Assembly: GCA_020636075.1 (NCBI GenBank)
Contig: JACJYO010000015.1
Location: forward strand, 3,201-67,200
Length of the DNA stretch: 64,000 nucleotides
Source of the DNA: Lewinellaceae bacterium
GTDB taxonomy: Bacteria > Bacteroidota > Bacteroidia > Chitinophagales > Saprospiraceae
Direction of reading: 5' to 3'
The notes below the pieces were generated by a model. It was not told the origin of the DNA and did not search any database. It saw only the letters and a list, made by a program, of their open reading frames with translations. A program made the translations under genes and the position numbers. Of this stretch, positions 1-7,547 are shown piece after piece (position 1 is the stretch's first letter; each line of letters opens with the position of its first letter).

Positions 1-2287
1 TGTTTCCCCAACGTTCCTGGGTAGATACCGCAGGTACCGGCAGCGTTTTCACCAAAAACATATCATCGCTGTTCGTGGGGCGGATAAAGCCCGTCATAGC
101 CAGGGAGCCATCCGGCAGCATGGTGGCATCATTGGGACCCAGTACATCGTCGTACAGGATAGTTTCCGAAAGCACCTCAAAGTCGTCGGTCAGCCGCAGC
201 ACGCGCAGGCCGCCGGGTATCAGCCAATTGGAATTACTAAACGAGAGCACGAGCAGCAACCCGCCGTCGGGCGCCCGGTGCAACGACGATTCCCGGTGGA
301 AATCACCAAACTTGAAGCCTTTGCGCAAGAGGGTGCTGCCGACAGGCGAAAGCCGGTAGAGCCACAAGGAGTCCGCAGACAGATGGTTCCGGTTCAGCAG
401 CAGCAGGTCGCCGTTCGGGGCTTCGACGGCGCCGGTAAACCTGCGGTCATTGCTGCTGGTCACGGGATCGAGGGTAACAGCAAGTGTGACGTTGCCGTTT
501 TCGGCATCGATGCGCAGCACGAGGCCGGCATATTCATCCTCCAGGCCGATGGCAAGCATGGAGCCGTCCTGCAGGGCTACCACTTGTTCAATGTATGAGT
601 TCCCTGCGTCCAGACCGGGTGACCAGGTCGGTTCAAACCATTTCCGCCAGACCACCTCACCCATTGGGGAAAGGCGCAGCCCCTGCAATTGCCAGGATGC
701 GAATCCGCCCGGTGCATCGGGGTGCGGGATGCTGCCCTGAAAAACGATGACAGCACCGCCGTCGGGTGTTGCAGCCCCCCGTATGGTGTATTGTGCATGC
801 CAATTGGGCTGAAGACTTTCCCAAATAACATCTCCGTTGTCGGGATTTATTTTTAAAAAAAGCATTCGCGTGGTGTCTCCGGGGTTGTCCTGCCCGGCCA
901 TGAGCAGCAAATTGCCGTCGGCCAATACCAGAATATCCTGGTTTCTTTCGGTACCTGGCGAGCCATAGTTTTTGGTCCAAACTTCTTCGCCACTCACCGC
1001 CTCGATTTTGCGGAGTACGATATCCCAGCCTTTTGCCGGGCCCAAATCAGCAACACTCATCAGGAAAACATGGCCGTCTGTGGCGGCAACGATGGGATTG
1101 ACATCGTCATCCCGCAAGCCGTCCGTGCCAATAGAGTTTTCTTCCAGCAAGGTAAAATCGGCGCCATGGAGCAGGCCATAGTAGCCATCTGAACTGGCGG
1201 TGGCCGTAGTCGTTCCCACGACCGCTATGGCTCCTCCAGTTGAAAAAGCAGCCCCCCGCAGCGCTTTGTCCCAGTTTGGGCTGCCGAAGGAGAGGTCGCT
1301 AAACTGTACGAGCGCACCGGTTTCGGGGTTGTGCAGTTCGATGCCCTTTTCGTACAGCATCCCGATGCCCCCGTCGGAGCCTGTAAAAAGCCAGGGATGT
1401 TGATACAGGCTGGACTGCAAGGGCTGGGTCTCTACCTGCCAGCGCACCTGCATGTCTGTCCCGATTTTTGTCAAAAACCGTTTGTTCTGATTTTCCCAGT
1501 GGAACACGACGAGCGTGCTGTCGGTAGGGTCATACAAAATACTGCCTGCACGGGTAATATTTGTGCCGGTGGGGCTTTGGATGTCGGTTTCCCAGATGAT
1601 GTTGTTGGATGCGGAGCGCAGGCTTACCTCCGCCCGGTAGTTGTTGCCGGAGAAACTGCCATACGGGCGGATGGTGAAAAACCGGCCGTCGGGCAGTTCT
1701 GCAAAGGACTGGTTGGGCCGGCTGACATTGGCATCGAAAAATTGCTCCGTCCACAATTTTGTACCTGCCGCATCGTAGCGCCGGAGACTGGGTGTTCTGG
1801 TCCTCGGGTCGGTCTGGTAGGCCAGAGCCCCGCCGTCGGCGAGGGCTTTGACGGAGTACATGCCGTAGTCGGAATTGTAGCTGCCCGCTTCAAAAATTTC
1901 GGCGGTGACGGCCCCGCTACCGTCCAGCCGGATAAGGACAGGTTCCTGAAGACGGTCGCCAAAAAGGGTGCGATTGCCCGCTATCCACATCGCTCCGGTG
2001 GCGGGATCCCGGTCGAAGGCGAAAATATTTTCGTTGTGCAACGGCGAGCCAAGGGTATCGGCCCAAAGCACCTGCCCGGTGGAGTCGAGTTTCAGCAAAA
2101 GTAAATCATCCTGCCCGAGTGAACGGGTCAGGCCTGCGGCCCAAAACTGCCCGGGTTCGGCAGCGGGGTGGATGGCGATGAGGTCTTCATTTCGATTGGG
2201 AATCCCGTAGGTTTTAAGATAATCAACCTGGGCCAAAAGTGAAAACTGGAAGAGGAAAATGCAAATAAGCGCTGGTAATTGCTTCAT
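1..2287 (-). CDS. Secreted repeat protein, C-terminus beyond the window
   Basis: An uninterrupted minus-strand frame runs from an ATG at 2287 to the left edge, giving 762 complete codons and no stop. The N-terminus (MKQLPALICIFLFQFSLLAQ) is a signal peptide: one lysine, a hydrophobic core and an Ala-Gln end. The mature part is rich in short DGG/PDG motifs followed by hydrophobic strands, with phrases such as PDGSLAMTGF and ADGNLLLMAGQ recurring about every 50 residues. That is typical of secreted beta-propeller proteins of the delta-60/PQQ-like kind in Bacteroidota. The visible end (VPAVSTQERWGN) may lead into a further domain or a T9SS sorting domain, but that part is not in the window. Three widely spaced stretches were translated codon by codon and gave no frameshift. 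The enzymatic role, if any, is unknown; surface or outer-membrane location is inferred. Confidence 0.8.
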   Translation of the reverse strand, partial: MKQLPALICIFLFQFSLLAQVDYLKTYGIPNRNEDLIAIHPAAEPGQFWAAGLTRSLGQDDLLLLKLDSTGQVLWADTLGSPLHNENIFAFDRDPATGAMWIAGNRTLFGDRLQEPVLIRLDGSGAVTAEIFEAGSYNSDYGMYSVKALADGGALAYQTDPRTRTPSLRRYDAAGTKLWTEQFFDANVSRPNQSFAELPDGRFFTIRPYGSFSGNNYRAEVSLRSASNNIIWETDIQSPTGTNITRAGSILYDPTDSTLVVFHWENQNKRFLTKIGTDMQVRWQVETQPLQSSLYQHPWLFTGSDGGIGMLYEKGIELHNPETGALVQFSDLSFGSPNWDKALRGAAFSTGGAIAVVGTTTATASSDGYYGLLHGADFTLLEENSIGTDGLRDDDVNPIVAATDGHVFLMSVADLGPAKGWDIVLRKIEAVSGEEVWTKNYGSPGTERNQDILVLADGNLLLMAGQDNPGDTTRMLFLKINPDNGDVIWESLQPNWHAQYTIRGAATPDGGAVIVFQGSIPHPDAPGGFASWQLQGLRLSPMGEVVWRKWFEPTWSPGLDAGNSYIEQVVALQDGSMLAIGLEDEYAGLVLRIDAENGNVTLAVTLDPVTSSNDRRFTGAVEAPNGDLLLLNRNHLSADSLWLYRLSPVGSTLLRKGFKFGDFHRESSLHRAPDGGLLLVLSFSNSNWLIPGGLRVLRLTDDFEVLSETILYDDVLGPNDATMLPDGSLAMTGFIRPTNSDDMFLVKTLPVPAVSTQERWGN

Positions 2288-2621
2288 AAATTTTGGTGTT
2301 TTGGAACGGTGTTCCTGGTTCAGTATTTAACCACGAAGCGGGTGTTTCATAAGTAAATTCCAGACCCCGCGCAACAAACTGTATTACCGCGGTGAGCAAA
2401 ATTGGCGGGGCACTTTTGAGACACCCTCTTTTCATCCAAAATAAACTGCAACACCCATGTTTCAATACAACGAACGGGTGGTATTGCCGGATAGATTGGG
2501 AAATGATGGCATGAATTATTTCTTGAGGGACCCAAATAAGCAACAAGCCGGAGTACATCAATACGCCGGCAGATCGCGTTGAAGTCAGCTGCATTGAAAA
2601 GTGACGGTTTGCCCATGTAAA
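2288..2621. other. Gene-free stretch upstream of the secreted protein
   Basis: About 330 bases lie between the start of the edge protein and the stop of the VOC gene. Short open frames here have no recognisable protein character. No clear hairpin, repeat or promoter consensus was found. It presumably carries the promoter of the minus-strand secreted protein. Confidence 0.5.
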
Positions 2622-2987
2622 CTAGTTATCCGAGTGCAAACCAAGCCGGTTGCCCTCCGTGTCGATAATCAGGGCCATAAAACCGAATTCATCGGAGATC
2701 GGAGATTTCGGCCGGATGATCCGTCCGCCGGCTGCTTCCACGCGGTCGAGCACGTTTTGCAGGTCGGGATTGGCATTGAGGTGCACAAGTACGCCATGGG
2801 TTTCACTGGGCTGGTAAGCCTCGTGCTGGCAGAGCGCGGCGCCGACGCCTTTGTGCGGAAATATCCCCATTTTAAGTCCGCCGAAATCCACCAACTGGAT
2901 GTCCATTTCAAAAATGGCATCGTAGAATTTTTTTGCACGGTTGAGGTCGGTTGCCGGAATTTCGAACCATGTAGTCCAGGATTTCAT
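2622..2987 (-). CDS. VOC (glyoxalase/bleomycin-resistance fold) family protein
   Basis: The 121-residue product has the length and layout of a single-module vicinal oxygen chelate protein made of two beta-alpha-beta-beta-beta units. The N-terminal stretch FEIPATDLNRAKKFY is the characteristic first strand and helix of the YaeR/glyoxalase-like group. The second module starts near GVLVHLNANPDLQNVL and ends in the typical strand ALIIDTEGNRLGLHS. Family members bind a divalent metal and act as lyases, dioxygenases or resistance proteins; this subgroup is usually of unknown substrate and cytoplasmic. It stands alone between a secreted protein and the symporter gene. The palindrome at 3075-3092 lies upstream and could be its operator or the terminator of the symporter. 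Function beyond the fold cannot be assigned. Confidence 0.85.
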   Translation of the reverse strand: MKSWTTWFEIPATDLNRAKKFYDAIFEMDIQLVDFGGLKMGIFPHKGVGAALCQHEAYQPSETHGVLVHLNANPDLQNVLDRVEAAGGRIIRPKSPISDEFGFMALIIDTEGNRLGLHSDN

Positions 2988-3074
2988 TGTTCAAAAACGT
3001 TGATGCGTGAAAGTAGTAAGACAGGAAACAAATTTAAGCACCGCTTATTTAAAAACAAATTGTTTCCTTTAAAA

Positions 3075-3092
3075 AGGAACAAATTTGTTCCT
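3075..3092 (-). terminator. 18-bp perfect palindrome after the symporter gene
   Basis: AGGAACAAATTTGTTCCT is fully self-complementary and, read on the minus strand, is followed by TTTT. It lies about 40 bases beyond the symporter stop and about 90 upstream of the VOC start. It could be a terminator, though it has no loop, or a dimeric repressor site for the VOC gene. A related imperfect copy (AAACAAATTGTTTCC) lies directly beside it, which favours a protein-binding site at least as much. Confidence 0.4.
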
Positions 3093-3129
3093 AAAACATT
3101 TTTTCAACCAAAAATCAGACAAGAAAAAA

Positions 3130-4713
3130 TCAGGCTTCCGGTTCTGTTGTTTCCCGGTAAGACATTACCCACAGACCTGCAAACGTAATCAGACCGTTCA
3201 GCAGGATGGTCAGGAAACCCACATCGAACCACTGCTTGCAGCTGGTTTCAACAATCCAGGTGAGCAAGGGCGCCAGGATGCAAAGCAGGAGTACCGCCGG
3301 AATTTCAATGGGCTGTTTATCGCCCCGTGGAATGCGCAGTGCCCAGGGATGCAACTGGAGTTTGGTGAACAAGCCAAAGCTAAACAGCCCCAGAAGCGGG
3401 CCGTAGGTGTATCCGGCAATTTTAAAGATCAGGGAGATCACCGCCATGCCGCTGAACATATTCAGGAACAAAATGATCGCAATAAACACCAGGGCAAATC
3501 CGAGGTGAACCATTGTGCGGGCGCGTTTTTGCTGGGCGGATGTTGCTTCGGCAAAGGCTATTTTATCCTGTTCGGGGGCGTAAGGATCGGGGTGTTGTTG
3601 TTTTTTCTCAAAATTTAAAAAGTCGATGCAAAACGAAGTCGTCAGCGCCGTCAGCGCGCTATCGGAACTGGCATAAGTGCTGGCGATCAGGCCAAGGATA
3701 AAGAAAATCCCGGCCAGGGTATCCAGGTGATAAAAAGCAATTTTGGGATACAATTCATCGGTGCGCACCGGAATCTCGATACCCAGCGAACCGGCATACA
3801 TGTAGAGCAGGGCGCCCAGCATCAGGAAGGCCAGGTTGATAATGATCAGGTAGATGCAAAAGACGAACATGTTCTTTTGCGCTTCCCGGATGTTTTTGCA
3901 CGCCAGGTTTTTTTGCATCAGGTCCTGATCGAGGCCCGTCATTACGATGGCGATCAGGGCGCCACTGACGAATTGTTTGACAAAATGATTGGGGTCTGAA
4001 AAGAAATTGTCAAAAAAGAAAATCTGGCCGTACCGGCTGTCGCGCACAGCCCCCCACAGATGGCCCACATCCAGATGCATGGCCTTGCCCACCGTGATCA
4101 CGGTAAAAACGACCGCAGCAATGAAAAACGTGGTCATGATGGTGTCCGTCCAAATGATGGTTTTCAGGCCGCCTTTAAACGTGTAGGCATAAATCAGCCC
4201 CATCATCAGCGTAACTGTGAGCACAAAGGGCACGCCCAGGGGTTGAAAAACAAAGGTTTGTAAGACAAGCGCCGCCAAAAACATCCGGGTAGCTGAACCA
4301 AAGGTGCGCGAGAGGATGAAAAACCCGGCGCCGGTTTTATAAGACCAGTAGCCAAGACGGCGTTCCAGATAGCCGTAGATCGACGTCAGGTTGAGCCGGT
4401 AATACATGGGCATCAGCACCGTAGCGATAAACAGGTAGCCCAGTAAATAGCCCAATACCACCTGCATGTAGCCAAATCCGCGGTTAAGGCCGCTTTCCAG
4501 GCCAACAGCGCCCGGCACCGAAATGAAGGTCACGCCACTGATGCTGGTCCCGATCATAGCGTAGGCTACCACATACCAGGGCACCTTGCGATTGGCCAGA
4601 AAAAAGCCCTCGTTGCTCACGTTGCGCCCGGTAATCAGCGCTACCCCAACCAGCATAGCAAAGTAGAGAAAAAGAACAATTAGAACCAGCGTAGGGGTGA
4701 GTGTTCCTGTCAT
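3130..4713 (-). CDS. Sodium:solute symporter (SSS family)
   Basis: This 527-residue inner-membrane protein has about 13 hydrophobic segments, the normal length for the SSS/SSF family, which couples uptake of a small solute to sodium. Family signs are the first helix LVLIVLFLYFAMLVGVAL, then NEGFFLANRKVPW and MIGTSISGVTFISVPG, the region that holds the unwound TM1 sodium site. Later come ASTYASSDSALTALTTSF (TM8 serine-rich sodium site) and a C-terminal helix near GFLTILLNGLITFAGLWVM. The substrate cannot be read from sequence. The gene starts 98 bases downstream of the amidohydrolase on the same strand, so the pair is probably one operon that imports and then hydrolyses an acylated or amide-linked amino acid. 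That coupling is inference. Confidence 0.9.
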   Translation of the reverse strand: MTGTLTPTLVLIVLFLYFAMLVGVALITGRNVSNEGFFLANRKVPWYVVAYAMIGTSISGVTFISVPGAVGLESGLNRGFGYMQVVLGYLLGYLFIATVLMPMYYRLNLTSIYGYLERRLGYWSYKTGAGFFILSRTFGSATRMFLAALVLQTFVFQPLGVPFVLTVTLMMGLIYAYTFKGGLKTIIWTDTIMTTFFIAAVVFTVITVGKAMHLDVGHLWGAVRDSRYGQIFFFDNFFSDPNHFVKQFVSGALIAIVMTGLDQDLMQKNLACKNIREAQKNMFVFCIYLIIINLAFLMLGALLYMYAGSLGIEIPVRTDELYPKIAFYHLDTLAGIFFILGLIASTYASSDSALTALTTSFCIDFLNFEKKQQHPDPYAPEQDKIAFAEATSAQQKRARTMVHLGFALVFIAIILFLNMFSGMAVISLIFKIAGYTYGPLLGLFSFGLFTKLQLHPWALRIPRGDKQPIEIPAVLLLCILAPLLTWIVETSCKQWFDVGFLTILLNGLITFAGLWVMSYRETTEPEA

Positions 4714-4811
4714 AATCTTGCCAAAATTTACGGGGCCAGCGCGGCAAATATAGGCGCATTTTTAGTTTATTCCCTCCCATTCCACCGTGCAGCGGGAATT
4801 AGCCCTAATGA

Positions 4812-6101
4812 TCAGTCGAGCTGCACCTGGTTTTCCTGCCAGGCTTGCCCGTTCAACAAATTTAGCATGGCCGCCGTCATGGCAGTCACACCGGTCCGGA
4901 TCGTCAGGTCGGGATACGGATTGAATTCTTCGTGATGCAAGGGTGGTAAAAACCCGACCGGCTGTCCGGCAGCATCAAACATATCCGGTTGTACACTGCC
5001 AAGCCAGGAAAGCAAGATCGGGATTTGGCCATCGAGCCCATACCCTGAAAAATCTTCGCCAAAGGTGTATGGCGGTTCAGTGCGCACCTGCTCTTTTTCC
5101 AAAATTTCGGCAAAAACCGCTTCAACCCGGTTGGCCAGCGCCACGTCGTTGAACAAAGGCTTGGTGATAAACGGCCGTTCAATGATTTTGGGAAATTTTT
5201 CCTCGGGCAAACCCGAGGCCGCAGCCTCCGCCCGGCATATCCGTTCGATGGCCTCCATCATTTGCCGGTACACGGCCTCCGTCTGGCTGCGCAAGGTCAG
5301 TTTGAGCGCCACCTTCTCCGGAATAATGCTATGCTTGGAGCCACCATGAATGGAGCCCACACTCAAGACTGCCACCTCAGTAGGCGCAATCTCCCGCGAA
5401 ACGATCGTCTGAAACCGGGTGATCAAATGCGCCGCCAGCACAATCGGATCCACACTCGTATGCGGATTCCCGCCGTGCCCGCCCACGCCGTACACATCGA
5501 TGTCGACAAACTGTGTGAGTGCAAAAGCCCAGCCCTTGGCAATGCCCACCGTGCCGGCCGGCAGCGTAGGCGAAACATGCCAGGCCAGGGCGGCATCCGG
5601 ACGGCCGAAGCGCTCGTACAACCGGCCTTCCCGGATCATTACATCGGCGCCGTTCCAGCCCTCCTCGCCATCTTGCGCCACCAGCAGTGCCGTACCCGAC
5701 CAATGGTCGCGCAGGGCATGCAGGCAGTACCCGACAAAGGGCAACATCGCACTGTGCATGGAATGTCCGCATTGGTGCCCCAACTGCCCGTCGGTGCAGC
5801 GCCAGGGCGCCGGGCGCCGGTCGGGAATAGGCAAAGCGTCCATGTCGGCGCGATAGAGAATGGTTGGCCCGGGACCGTTTTTCAGCACCGCCGCCACACC
5901 GGTGCGGCCAACGCCTTCCGCCACCTCAAAGCCGGCACGGCGCAACTCGGCAGCCTGTTTTTTGGCTGTCCGCTGGCAGTCCAGGCCGAGCTCGGGGTGC
6001 CGGTTGTAGTCGCAAAAAAGTTCAAAATAGTGCGGGTACTCCGCCTCAACCAGCGTTTGGATGCGTTGGAGCAGCTTGGTATCTGTGTGGTCCGATTGCA
6101 T
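4812..6101 (-). CDS. M20D-family amidohydrolase
   Basis: The 429-residue protein matches the zinc/manganese amidohydrolases of the hippurate hydrolase, IAA-amino-acid hydrolase and AbgB type. Metal ligands are recognisable: C111-G-H113 with H116 in HQCGHSMHSAML, E146-E147 in AQDGEEGWNGA, His in AWHVSPTLPAG, and the last His in PLHHEEFN. HGGNPHTSVDPIV is the conserved dimerisation-loop motif. In most relatives the first motif reads CGHDxH; here the Asp is Ser, an oddity noted in the findings. Such enzymes cleave N-acyl or N-aroyl amino acids in the cytoplasm; there is no signal peptide. It precedes the symporter by 98 bases on the same strand, so shared transcription is likely. Start at 6101 is the first ATG with family-like sequence. 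Confidence 0.88.
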   Translation of the reverse strand: MQSDHTDTKLLQRIQTLVEAEYPHYFELFCDYNRHPELGLDCQRTAKKQAAELRRAGFEVAEGVGRTGVAAVLKNGPGPTILYRADMDALPIPDRRPAPWRCTDGQLGHQCGHSMHSAMLPFVGYCLHALRDHWSGTALLVAQDGEEGWNGADVMIREGRLYERFGRPDAALAWHVSPTLPAGTVGIAKGWAFALTQFVDIDVYGVGGHGGNPHTSVDPIVLAAHLITRFQTIVSREIAPTEVAVLSVGSIHGGSKHSIIPEKVALKLTLRSQTEAVYRQMMEAIERICRAEAAASGLPEEKFPKIIERPFITKPLFNDVALANRVEAVFAEILEKEQVRTEPPYTFGEDFSGYGLDGQIPILLSWLGSVQPDMFDAAGQPVGFLPPLHHEEFNPYPDLTIRTGVTAMTAAMLNLLNGQAWQENQVQLD

Positions 6102-6189
6102 AGTGCGACAAATTACGGGATTGCGCCGACAAGTTCGGCCACAGGGCTTTTCAGGTAAATCCTGTTAGATTTGTTCCAATTGAATTTCT

Positions 6190-6347
6190 TAACGCAAGTT
6201 GTGACCTATTAATTTAATTCGAGAAACTGCCGTTGGCGAGGACGCCAACGGCGGCATTTCGTTGAAAAGCGTGCACAAATCGCCATTGTTGGCGTCCTCG
6301 CCAACAATTTGCTTCATAAGGATATTGCATGGTCACAACTTAAGTTA
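6190..6347. repeat. MITE-like element enclosing two mirrored hairpins
   Basis: TAACGCAAGTTGTGACC at 6190-6206 and its near-complement at 6331-6347 (15 of 17 positions) bound a 158-bp segment. Inside are two perfect 10-bp hairpins: 6229-6252 (GCCGTTGGCG, loop AGGA) and 6285-6308 (ATTGTTGGCG, loop TCCT). Their cores are reverse complements of each other. The segment lies in the promoter/leader region of the cyclase and ends 9 bases before its preferred start codon. Confidence 0.7.
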
Positions 6348-6356
6348 CTTAAAACT

Positions 6357-7445
6357 ATGCAGAGCCTGCTTTCCAATAAACGCCGGACCCAAATCCAAAA
6401 ACTGTTTTGGATTACACTCTCCTGGACCATTGTTTCCATGTATCAATTTTTCAACGGGTACATCACGCTCACCGGAGCGAACTGCAATCTTGCCGGAGTC
6501 GATCCGTATTTGCATTTTAAAGGCAGCCTGCTGGTAGGGGTGCTGGCAGGCCTCACCGGTGGCAGCGCGATCATTTTTTTATGGGAAAACTGGCTGCGGA
6601 CCAAACCGTACGGCCAAACCCTGATCAACATGTTCCTGTCCTTTTCAGTGGTATACCTGATGGTATCCATCCCAACCGGCCTGTTTTTTCGCATCCACGA
6701 AAATGGATATTCCCTGACCGATTTAAAATTATGGCAAACCGTACTGCAGGATCACCTTCGACCAAATCAACTTTTCAGCTACTCATTCTGGCTTTTTGTA
6801 GTGCTGACAACGCTGGTTATTTTGTTGGTAAATGAAAAATACGGACCGGGAACTTTTCGCGCTTTTTTACTTGGAAAATATTTTCACCCCAAACGGGAAG
6901 AACGCATTTTCATGTTTCTGGACTTGCGCGCCTCTACCGCCATCACTGAAAAACTCGGCGATGAGCGCTATTTCAATTTTATCAATGACGTTTTTCGGAT
7001 AGCCACCCCCGCCATCCTTTATTCAAAAGGCGAAATTTACCAGTATGTCGGCGATGAAATTATTATCAGTTGGAAACCGGAGTTCGGTGCCCAAAACGCT
7101 AATTGCCTGAATTGTTTTTTTGAAATTCAAAAAGCGCTCCGGCAACGGCACACCTATTTTGAAACCCGGTACCAGGTACAACCCGAGTTTAAGGCCGGAC
7201 TGCACTTCGGCTTCGTCATCGCCGGGGAGGTAGGCGTGGTAAAACGCGATATTGCGTATTCGGGCGATGTGCTGAATACCACGGCGCGCATTCAGTCGAA
7301 ATGCAACGACCTCGGGGTAAATATCCTGGTATCCAAACTGCTGATCGACCAGATCAACCCGGAAAACAACGGCTACACGCCCAAGCCGATCGGCGATATG
7401 GAACTACGCGGCAAAGCGGAGAAAGTGGCGCTTTTTACGATTTGA
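6357..7445 (+). CDS. Membrane-bound class III adenylate/guanylate cyclase
   Basis: With the start taken at 6357 the product has 362 residues. About four hydrophobic helices fill residues 15-165, followed by a C-terminal cyclase homology domain. The two metal-binding aspartates are D189 in MFLDLRAST and D233 in YVGDEIIIS. N307 and R311 in GDVLNTTARIQ are the transition-state Asn/Arg pair. All catalytic positions are therefore intact and the enzyme should make cAMP (or cGMP) at the inner face of the membrane. Four helices followed directly by the catalytic domain is a common Bacteroidota layout. An ATG at 6309 is also in frame but lies inside the repeat element, so 6357 is preferred. The WD40-caspase gene begins 102 bases downstream. 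No cyclic-nucleotide receptor was seen nearby. Confidence 0.88.
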   Translation: MQSLLSNKRRTQIQKLFWITLSWTIVSMYQFFNGYITLTGANCNLAGVDPYLHFKGSLLVGVLAGLTGGSAIIFLWENWLRTKPYGQTLINMFLSFSVVYLMVSIPTGLFFRIHENGYSLTDLKLWQTVLQDHLRPNQLFSYSFWLFVVLTTLVILLVNEKYGPGTFRAFLLGKYFHPKREERIFMFLDLRASTAITEKLGDERYFNFINDVFRIATPAILYSKGEIYQYVGDEIIISWKPEFGAQNANCLNCFFEIQKALRQRHTYFETRYQVQPEFKAGLHFGFVIAGEVGVVKRDIAYSGDVLNTTARIQSKCNDLGVNILVSKLLIDQINPENNGYTPKPIGDMELRGKAEKVALFTI

Positions 7446-7547
7446 TTTTATGCACCACGGAGACTTGGAGCACACGGAGTTTGACTGCCTTCGGCATTAT
7501 AATTGTTGACAGGAATAACATGCCCTACTTTCGAAAAAAATGTATTT

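Noticed and set aside
1331..2104. Plus-strand frame of 257 codons
   Set aside because: It is a shadow of the minus-strand secreted protein, which was verified by codon translation at several points.
5262..6158. Long plus-strand frame of 298 codons
   Set aside because: It is the complement of the M20D amidohydrolase, whose minus-strand frame has clear motifs.
7503..7533. Bacteroidota-type promoter (TTG, 20 bases, TACTTTCG) before the WD40-caspase gene
   Set aside because: The -7 box deviates from TAnnTTTG and would leave a leader of only about eight bases before the chosen start.
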